This document shows, piece by piece, positions 6,610 to 11,808 of a stretch of 11,808 nt of DNA (position 1 is its first letter; each line of letters begins with the position of its first letter). A program made the position numbers and the translations under genes. The notes below the pieces were generated by a model, which saw only the letters and a program-made list of their open reading frames with translations, had not been told where the DNA came from and did not search any database. The stretch comes from Chloroflexota bacterium (GTDB taxonomy: Bacteria; Chloroflexota; Anaerolineae; UBA1429): assembly GCA_012513595.1 (NCBI GenBank), contig JAAZBY010000208.1:1-11808 (forward strand). The letters are read 5' to 3'.

Positions 6610-7686
6610 ATGACCATCCTGACCCTGCCCGGGGTGATTGACGCCCACGTGCACCTGCGAGAGCCGGGGGCCACCCACAAGGAGGACGTGCTATCGGGCA
6701 CTCGCGCCGCCCTGGCCGGAGGCGTCATCGCCTTGCTGGACATGCCCAACAACGCGCCCCCCACCGTGACGCGCGGGGCGCTAGAGCGCAAACTGCAGAC
6801 CTTTCGCAGCAAGGCCGTAAGTGATTACGGCCTTTTTGTTGGTTATGACGGGCACGACCTGGCGGGCACCATCTCCGCGGCGCCCGAGGCGGTGGGGCTC
6901 AAACTGTACCTCGATGAGACGTTTGGCGACCTCACCCTGGCCGGGCCGCAGGCGGTAGCCGCCGTCTTCGAGGCCTGGCCCGGGCCGGGGCCCATTGCCG
7001 TCCACGCCGAGAGCCGCACCATCCGCGTGGCTTTGGACCTCGCCGCTCGCTACCGCCAACGGTTGCACGTCTGCCACGTCCCCCAGCCAGACGACCTCCT
7101 GGCCATCGAGGCGGCCCGTCAGCGAGGCGTCGCCGTCACCTGCGAAGTGGCGCCCCACCACCTGTTCCTGGACCGCTCCGCGCTGCCCCGCCTGGGGGCC
7201 TACGGGCAGATGAAGCCGCCGCTCGTTTCACCGGGAGAGGTGGCACTCTTCTGGCAGCGGCTTGACCTGGTGGACGCCATCGCCAGCGACCACGCACCGC
7301 ACACCCGCGCGGAGAAGGATTCCGCTGCCCCGCCCCCGGGCGTCCCCGGGCTAGAGACCACGCTGCCGCTCCTCCTCGGGGCGGTGGACCGCGGTCGCCT
7401 GACCCTCGAACGCCTCCAGGAGCTGACCTACCACGGCCCCCTGCGCATCTACTCCCTCGTTCCTCCCGCCGACGCGGGCGTCGAGGTGGAGCTCGGGGAG
7501 CCCTACGCGCTGCCCGAGGCCGGGTACCAGACGCGCTGTGGCTGGTCGCCCTTTGCCGGGCAGCAGGTCGTCGGGCGCGTGCGCCGTGTGTGGCTGCGGG
7601 GCACCACGGTGTGGGAGGACGGGGCCTGCCGCGTAGCGCCGGGCTTTGGGCAGCGCCTGGAGCCCGTGAAGGATCGCATACCATAG
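6610..7686 (+). CDS. pyrC: Dihydroorotase, animal-CAD-like
   Basis: A 358-residue dihydroorotase that closes N-carbamoyl-L-aspartate to L-dihydroorotate. It is shorter than the usual class I bacterial enzyme (about 420-430) because it begins almost directly at the metal motif [10 protein letters not shown] (residues 11-20), without the N-terminal strand region. Candidate zinc ligands are His13, His15, Lys98 (in [10 protein letters not shown], the carboxylated Lys), His132, Cys155, His156, Glu179 and Asp227 (SDHAPHT). Their spacing matches the DHO domain of human CAD as I remember it (H1471, K1556, H1590, H1614 and, off by one, D1686), and the C-terminal [16 protein letters not shown] and PGFGQ stretches also resemble CAD. 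It starts at ATG 6610, 10 nt after TGAGGT, and leads the pyr operon. A terminator-like hairpin lies inside it at 6811-6840. Residues look complete, so it should be active. Confidence 0.93.
   Translation: MTILTLPGVIDAHVHLREPGATHKEDVLSGTRAALAGGVIALLDMPNNAPPTVTRGALERKLQTFRSKAVSDYGLFVGYDGHDLAGTISAAPEAVGLKLYLDETFGDLTLAGPQAVAAVFEAWPGPGPIAVHAESRTIRVALDLAARYRQRLHVCHVPQPDDLLAIEAARQRGVAVTCEVAPHHLFLDRSALPRLGAYGQMKPPLVSPGEVALFWQRLDLVDAIASDHAPHTRAEKDSAAPPPGVPGLETTLPLLLGAVDRGRLTLERLQELTYHGPLRIYSLVPPADAGVEVELGEPYALPEAGYQTRCGWSPFAGQQVVGRVRRVWLRGTTVWEDGACRVAPGFGQRLEPVKDRIP
6811..6840 (+). terminator. Intrinsic-terminator-like hairpin with U tract inside pyrC
   Basis: A perfect 10-bp stem AAGGCCGTAA / TTACGGCCTT (6811-6820 and 6825-6834) closes a GTGA tetraloop and runs straight into TTTGTT, so the RNA ends in five U, G, two U. 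It lies in frame over codons 68-77 of pyrC, 200 nt after the start codon. These codons (GTA, AGT, GAT, CTT, TTT, GTT) end in A or T, unlike the G/C-ending codons around them. It is the best terminator by shape in the whole window, yet it lies in a coding region. It could cause premature termination when translation lags, or act as a pause site. Confidence 0.55.
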
Positions 7687-7703
7687 AGAAGGAGGACAGG
7701 CCT

Positions 7704-8684
7704 ATGGCTACGAACGGTAACCAGCGCAAGATCGTGGGGCTGGCGCCCAGCCGGCATGTCAGCTTTTACGGGCGCGACATCATCTCGGTGATGCAGTTCT
7801 CTCGCGAGGATCTCTCGTACATCATGGGCGTGGCCGGCGAGATGCGCAGCATCGTGCGCACCGTGGGCGCGACCGACCTCTTGAAGGGGCACATCCTGGC
7901 CAACCTGTTCTATGAGCCGAGCACCCGCACCTCGTCGTCGTTCATCGCGGCGATGCAGCGGCTGGGCGGGTCGGTGATCCCGATCCACGGGGTGCAGTAC
8001 TCGTCAGTGAGCAAGGGGGAGTCTCTGCCCGATACGATCCGTACCCTCGAGTGCTACGCGGACGTGATCGTCCTGCGGCACCCGGAGGTGGGCGCCTCGG
8101 AGGTGGCGGCCAGGTACGCCTCCAAGCCGATCATCAGCGCCGGCGACGGCGTCGGCGAGCACCCCACCCAGGGGCTGCTGGACCTGTACACGATCTTCTC
8201 CGAGTTGGGCACGATTGACGGGCTGCACGTGGCCCTGGTCGGGGACCTGCGGAACGGGCGCACCGTGCATTCCCTGGCCCGGCTGCTGCGCCTCTACGAT
8301 ACGCGGCTGACCTTTGTATCGCCCGAGATCCTGCGCCTGCCCGACGACGTCAAGGCGCAGCTGCGCGAGGCGGGCCGCCCCGTGCAGGAGTGCGCCGCGG
8401 TGGAGGACGTCATCGAGGACGTCGACGTGCTCTACGTCACGCGCGTGCAGAAAGAGCGCTTTGCCGACCTGCGCGACTATGAGGCCGTCAGGAACTGCTA
8501 CGAGATCACGCCGGAGCTCATGTCGCGGGCCAGGGAGAACATGGCCGTCATGCATCCGCTGCCCCGCGTCGGCGAGATTCACTACGACGTTGACGACGAC
8601 CCCCGCGCCGCCTACTTTCGGCAGATGGAAAACGGCATGTACATCCGCATGGCCCTGCTGGCCGCCGTACTGGGAAAGGCCTGA
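7704..8684 (+). CDS. pyrB: Aspartate carbamoyltransferase catalytic chain, CAD-like
   Basis: A 326-residue aspartate carbamoyltransferase that joins carbamoyl phosphate and aspartate, the first committed pyrimidine step. The carbamoyl-phosphate motif is STRT (73-76, in [12 protein letters not shown]). GEHPTQ carries His153 and Gln156, and HPLPR is at 284-288. The C-terminal end [19 protein letters not shown] and the stretch [15 protein letters not shown] are nearly those of the ATC domain of animal CAD, closer than to E. coli PyrB from memory. An N-terminal extension of about 20 residues precedes the first conserved helix. ATG 7704 is served by AAGGAGG at 7689-7695, 8 nt upstream, the best such site in the operon. 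No pyrI regulatory chain is in the window. It follows pyrC by 17 nt, and a non-covalent complex with that dihydroorotase is plausible, as in Aquifex. Confidence 0.94.
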   Translation: MATNGNQRKIVGLAPSRHVSFYGRDIISVMQFSREDLSYIMGVAGEMRSIVRTVGATDLLKGHILANLFYEPSTRTSSSFIAAMQRLGGSVIPIHGVQYSSVSKGESLPDTIRTLECYADVIVLRHPEVGASEVAARYASKPIISAGDGVGEHPTQGLLDLYTIFSELGTIDGLHVALVGDLRNGRTVHSLARLLRLYDTRLTFVSPEILRLPDDVKAQLREAGRPVQECAAVEDVIEDVDVLYVTRVQKERFADLRDYEAVRNCYEITPELMSRARENMAVMHPLPRVGEIHYDVDDDPRAAYFRQMENGMYIRMALLAAVLGKA

Positions 8685-8687
8685 CCC

Positions 8688-10100
8688 GTGTCCACCACCT
8701 TCTGGGATCGACTGGAAGCTAGCATCACGAAGCGCGACAGCCTCGTCTGCGTGGGGCTCGATCCGCACCCCGGCCGCCTGCCGGCCGGCTGCGCGACGGT
8801 GCTGGACCTCATGTACCGTACTATCGACGCCACCGCCGAGGTGGCCTGCGCCTACAAGCCCAACATCGCCTTCTTTGAGGCGGAGGGGATCGACGGGCTG
8901 CGCGCCCTGGAGGCCACATTGGCGCGCATTCCGAGCGATACGCCCGTCATCCTGGATGCCAAGCGTGGCGACATCTCTTCCACGGCCGATGCCTACGCCA
9001 GGGCCGCCTTTGACTGGCTCGGCGTCGACGCGATCACCGTCAACCCCTACTTGGGGGAGGACGGCGTGGCCCCCTTCCTGGCCCACCAGGGCCGCGGGGT
9101 TTTTGTGCTGTGCAAGACTTCGAACCCATCGGCCGGCGAGGTGCAGGACTGGCTCCAGGCCGGGATGCCCCTCTACCGGCATGTGGCCGAGCGGGCCCGC
9201 ACCTGGGCCAAGGGGGGCGAGATCGGTCTGGTGATCGGGGCCACCTACCCCGACGCCATCGGCGAGATCCGCGCCGCCTCCGCCGAGACCTGGTTCCTGG
9301 TCCCCGGCGTCGGTGCGCAGGGGGGCGACCTCGACGCGGTGCTCCGCGCCGGCCTGCGGGCCGATGGCATGGGCCTGCTGATCAACTCGTCACGCGGGGT
9401 CCTGTACGCGGATGACCCGCGGGCTGCCGCCGAGCAGTTGCGGCTGCAGATCAACGCGTTGCGCCGCAGCCTGGCCCCTGGCGCTGCCGAAGAACACCAG
9501 AGCGCCCGGGTGCGCTCGCTGGCGCGGCGCCTGTTCGAGGCCGGCTGCGTGCAGTTTGGCGACTTTGTGCTGCACTCTGGCGCCCACTCGCCGGTTTATG
9601 TCGACTTGCGCCGCCTGGCCTCCTACCCTGTGGCGCTGCAGGAGGCGGCGCGGCACTATGCCTCGCTCCTCGAGGGGCTGGCGTACGATCGGCTGGCCGC
9701 CATCCCCTACGCCGCCATGCCCATCGGCACGGCCGTCTCGCTTCTGACCGGTGATCCCATGATCTACCCGCGCCGGGAGGCCAAGGCCTACGGCACGCGT
9801 CGGCAGATCGAGGGCGAGTTCCGCGAAGGAGAGCGCATCGTCCTCCTGGATGACCTGATCAGCTCGGGCGGCAGCAAGCTGGAGGCCTTGGCCCCGCTGC
9901 TGGAGGCCGGCCTGGTCTGCAGCGACGTCGTCGTGCTGATCAACCGCGAGCAGGGAGGCGCCGAGGACCTGGCCCGGCACGGCTATCGGCTGCACGCCGC
10001 CGTGACGCTGCGCCAGCTGGTGGCCGCCCTGGAGGAGGACGGCAAGGTGTCAGCGGCCGACGCGGCCCGCGTGCGCGAGTACTTGGAAGCGGCAGGCTGA
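8688..10100 (+). CDS. pyrFE: Fused OMP decarboxylase-orotate phosphoribosyltransferase
   Basis: A 470-residue bifunctional enzyme that makes OMP from orotate and PRPP and decarboxylates it to UMP. Residues of about 1-265 are a decarboxylase: SLVCVGLDPH at the N-terminus and the catalytic DAKRGD at 90-95, the type 2 form. A short linker leads to the phosphoribosyltransferase, about 272-470, with YPRREAKAYGT (mobile-loop Lys) and the PRPP motif VLLDDLISSGGS at 385-396. This order is the reverse of animal UMP synthase and matches the fusions of cyanobacteria and kinetoplastids. The acidic pair of the PRPP motif is DD rather than the common ED. The GTG start at 8688 lies 3 nt after the pyrB stop with only a weak GGGAAAGG upstream, so translation is probably coupled to pyrB. 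Both halves look intact, with no stop or frameshift at the junction. Confidence 0.93.
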   Translation: MSTTFWDRLEASITKRDSLVCVGLDPHPGRLPAGCATVLDLMYRTIDATAEVACAYKPNIAFFEAEGIDGLRALEATLARIPSDTPVILDAKRGDISSTADAYARAAFDWLGVDAITVNPYLGEDGVAPFLAHQGRGVFVLCKTSNPSAGEVQDWLQAGMPLYRHVAERARTWAKGGEIGLVIGATYPDAIGEIRAASAETWFLVPGVGAQGGDLDAVLRAGLRADGMGLLINSSRGVLYADDPRAAAEQLRLQINALRRSLAPGAAEEHQSARVRSLARRLFEAGCVQFGDFVLHSGAHSPVYVDLRRLASYPVALQEAARHYASLLEGLAYDRLAAIPYAAMPIGTAVSLLTGDPMIYPRREAKAYGTRRQIEGEFREGERIVLLDDLISSGGSKLEALAPLLEAGLVCSDVVVLINREQGGAEDLARHGYRLHAAVTLRQLVAALEEDGKVSAADAARVREYLEAAG

Positions 10101-10101
10101 C

Positions 10102-11034
10102 ATGGGTGCCGTCGACACGCGTGTAACCCTCTGCGGCGTGCGGCTGCCCAACCCCCTGGTGCTGGCCTCGGGGATCTGGGGCAGCTGCGCCGAGACGCTG
10201 ATCCGCCTGGGGCGCGAGGGGGCCGGCGCGGTGACCTCCAAGTCCTGTAGCCTGCACCCGCGGCAGGGGCACCCCAACCCGACCGTGCTGGACTGGGGCC
10301 CCGGCCTGATCAACGCCGTCGGCCTGGCCAACCCGGGCGCCGCCGCCGAGAGAGAGGTCCTGGCCGCCGCCCGGGAGGGGCTGGCGGCTAGCGGCGTCCC
10401 GCTTATTGCCAGCGTGTACGGGCACCGCCTCGACGAGTTCGTCCAGGCGGCCCGCCTGGTGGCGGAAGCGCAGCCCGACCTGTTGGAGCTCAACATCTCC
10501 TGCCCCAACGTGGAGAGCGAGCACGGCCGCCCCTTCGCGCTGGACCCCGCTGCCGCGGCCGGGGTGACGGCGGCGGTGCGGCAGGCCTACGCAGGGCCCC
10601 TCTTGGTGAAACTCTCGCCCAACTCGGCGGACATCGCTGCCGTGGCGCGCGCCGTGGTCGACGCCGGGGCCGACGGCCTGACCGCTGTGAACACGCTGGG
10701 GCCGGGGATGGTGATCGACGTGCGGGCCCGGCGGCCGGTGCTCTCCAACCTGGTTGGGGGCGTCTCGGGCGCGCCGCTGAGGCCCATTGCGGTGCGCTGC
10801 GTGTACGAGATCTCGCAGGCCGTGAACGTGCCGATCATCGGCACCGGCGGCGTGCTCTCGGGCGAAGACGCCCTGCAGATGATCATGGCCGGGGCGACGG
10901 CGGTGGGGATCGGCACGGCCCTGTACCACTATGGTGCCGGCGCCTTTGCGCGTATCCACGGGGAGCTGATTGTCCTGCTGGAGGAAGAGGGGTTCACCAG
11001 TATCGAGGAGGCCAGGGGCTGCGCCCATGTCTGA
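10102..11034 (+). CDS. pyrD: Dihydroorotate dehydrogenase, class 1B catalytic subunit
   Basis: A 310-residue FMN enzyme that oxidises dihydroorotate to orotate. Class 1B is indicated by the catalytic Cys134 in LNISCPNV, where class 2 enzymes use Ser, and by the pyrK gene that follows. Other conserved stretches are NPLVLASGIWG near the N-terminus, TSKSCSLHPR with the flavin-contacting Lys, INAVGLANPG, VKLSPN, NTLGPGM, GGVSGAPLRPIA and the phosphate-binding GTGGV and GATAVGIGTA. It is a soluble TIM barrel that should form a heterotetramer with PyrK and pass electrons to NAD+. The ATG lies 1 nt after the pyrFE stop without a strong ribosome site, which suggests translational coupling. Its last 8 nt overlap pyrK. 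Confidence 0.94.
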   Translation: MGAVDTRVTLCGVRLPNPLVLASGIWGSCAETLIRLGREGAGAVTSKSCSLHPRQGHPNPTVLDWGPGLINAVGLANPGAAAEREVLAAAREGLAASGVPLIASVYGHRLDEFVQAARLVAEAQPDLLELNISCPNVESEHGRPFALDPAAAAGVTAAVRQAYAGPLLVKLSPNSADIAAVARAVVDAGADGLTAVNTLGPGMVIDVRARRPVLSNLVGGVSGAPLRPIAVRCVYEISQAVNVPIIGTGGVLSGEDALQMIMAGATAVGIGTALYHYGAGAFARIHGELIVLLEEEGFTSIEEARGCAHV

Positions 11035-11755
11035 CGGAAAGCACGTGGCATATCGCATCGTCCGCAGGATCGCCGAAGGCGGGGCCGGGGTAACGCTGGT
11101 CTTTGACGGCCGGATGCCTGCGGCCCCGGGGCAGTTCGTGATGGCCTGGCTGCCCGGCGTCGAGGAGAGGCCGCTGGCGGTGATGGACGATGACCCGCTC
11201 AGCCTCACCATCTGTGAGGCGGGGCCCTTCACCGCGGCAGTCTGCGCCCTGCAGCCGGGGGACCGCCTCTGGCTGCGCGGGCCCCTCGGGCGGGGTTTTG
11301 CCCTGCACGGGCGGCGGCACCTGTTGGTGAGCGGGGGCAGCGGGACGGCCTCGCTGACGCTCTTGGCCAAGGCGGCCCGCGCCCGTGGGGACGAGGTCGT
11401 GGCGGCCGTCGGCGCGCGCTCGGGCAAGGGCCTCATGCTCGGCTGGCGCTTCGCGCTTGCCGGCGCCAGCCTGGTGACGGCCACCGACGACGGTTCGGAG
11501 GGCTTGCCGGGGACGGTGCTCGCCGCCGTCGAGGGGCTGCTGGTCGCTGGCTGGCCCAGCGCCGTCTACGGCTGCGGGCCCGAAGCGATGCTGCAGGCGC
11601 TGCACCGGCGCACCCGCGAGGCCGGGCTGCCCTGCTGGGTCAGCCTGGAGAGGGTGATGCGCTGCGGGATCGGTGTGTGCGGCTCCTGCCACTGTGGGGG
11701 CCGGCTCGTCTGTGCGGACGGCCCCGTGTTCCCGGCGGAGGACGTCTTCGGGTAA
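11027..11755 (+). CDS. pyrK: Dihydroorotate dehydrogenase electron-transfer subunit
   Basis: A 242-residue ferredoxin-reductase-type protein that carries electrons from the FMN of PyrD through a [2Fe-2S] cluster and FAD to NAD+. The FAD-binding barrel includes PGQF and ERPLAV; the usual RPxS serine is Ala here. The nucleotide-binding half has LLVSGGSGTA and VYGCGPEAM. The cluster Cys are 213, 218, 221 and 229 (CGIGVCGSC, then a seven-residue gap), and the family end CADGPVF follows. An extra Cys223 lies inside the cluster loop. The CGIGVCGSC form recalls archaeal PyrK more than Bacillus PyrK, from memory. ATG 11027 overlaps the end of pyrD by 8 nt, with AGGGG 8 nt upstream. It is the last gene of the operon. 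Confidence 0.92.
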   Translation: MSDGKHVAYRIVRRIAEGGAGVTLVFDGRMPAAPGQFVMAWLPGVEERPLAVMDDDPLSLTICEAGPFTAAVCALQPGDRLWLRGPLGRGFALHGRRHLLVSGGSGTASLTLLAKAARARGDEVVAAVGARSGKGLMLGWRFALAGASLVTATDDGSEGLPGTVLAAVEGLLVAGWPSAVYGCGPEAMLQALHRRTREAGLPCWVSLERVMRCGIGVCGSCHCGGRLVCADGPVFPAEDVFG

Positions 11756-11761
11756 GCAGGC

Positions 11762-11799
11762 ACGGAGCCCTGCGGCCGCAATCGGCCGCAGGGCTCCGT
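11762..11799 (+). terminator. Hairpin at the end of the pyr operon, no U tract
   Basis: A perfect 17-bp stem (arms 11762-11778 and 11783-11799) with a CAAT loop begins 6 nt after the pyrK stop. It is the longest perfect inverted repeat I found in the window. No T run follows before the window ends, as with the hairpin after the GH4 gene. Confidence 0.75.
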
Positions 11800-11808
11800 A
11801 GACCGCAC

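Noticed and set aside
9070..9104. C and G runs and a small GGCCC/GGGCC hairpin followed by five T inside pyrFE, resembling a terminator
   Set aside because: The stems are short and interrupted and do not run directly into the T tract, and codon use there is normal. It is much weaker than the pyrC hairpin.
9940..11484. A 514-codon open frame on the minus strand across pyrD and pyrK, with similar long minus-strand frames at 8004-9182, 2727-3848 and 1487-2434
   Set aside because: These lie opposite genes with clear family motifs, have low-complexity Arg/Gly/Pro/Ala-rich translations and no recognisable domain. They are the usual shadow of G+C-rich coding DNA.
1..11808. Mobile elements, CRISPR arrays, tRNA or rRNA genes, defence genes
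   Set aside because: No direct repeat arrays, transposase or integrase motifs, tRNA-like folds or defence domains were seen. All long genes are metabolic or transport.

Overview
The window is about two-thirds G+C and very densely coded. It looks like ordinary chromosome from a free-living bacterium, most likely a Chloroflexota member (Anaerolineae or Caldilineae-like). This assignment is inference. It rests on the Tat-type lipoprotein signal followed by a long Ala/Pro/Thr linker on the solute-binding protein, on the GH4 enzyme beside a family 5 binding protein, and on the character of the pyrimidine genes. There is no rRNA, tRNA, CRISPR array, transposase or phage gene.

Left part (1-4700, + strand): a sugar-utilisation segment. 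It holds the 3' end of an unidentified gene, a short-chain dehydrogenase of the polyol/sugar type, and a GH4 NAD+/Mn2+-dependent alpha-glycosidase closed by a strong hairpin. A lipoprotein solute-binding protein of ABC family 5 follows as its own unit, with a recognisable promoter and terminator but no permease or ATPase genes beside it. Together these suggest uptake and oxidative breakdown of an oligosaccharide or uronide, but no substrate can be read from the sequence.

Middle (4807-6297, - strand): a CPA-type cation/proton antiporter of the NhaP2/CvrA kind with a C-terminal TrkA_C domain. It is convergent with the binding protein, with two back-to-back hairpins between them, and divergent from the pyrimidine operon.

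Right part (6437-11799, + strand): a compact de novo pyrimidine operon, pyrC-pyrB-pyrFE-pyrD-pyrK, with gaps of 17, 3 and 1 nt, a final 8-nt overlap, and a 17-bp hairpin at the end. It covers carbamoyl aspartate synthesis, ring closure, oxidation to orotate (class 1B PyrD with its FAD/2Fe-2S partner PyrK) and conversion to UMP (a decarboxylase-phosphoribosyltransferase fusion). Carbamoyl phosphate synthase, PyrI and PyrR are not in the window.

I see no novel multi-gene system. The most interesting signals are: a textbook intrinsic-terminator hairpin with a U tract inside the pyrC coding sequence, spelled with A/T-rich codons unlike its surroundings; dihydroorotase and aspartate carbamoyltransferase that closely resemble the DHO and ATC domains of animal CAD, in the same order; a structured pyr leader with a possible leaderless short ORF; and a perfect 16-bp palindrome between the two divergent promoters.
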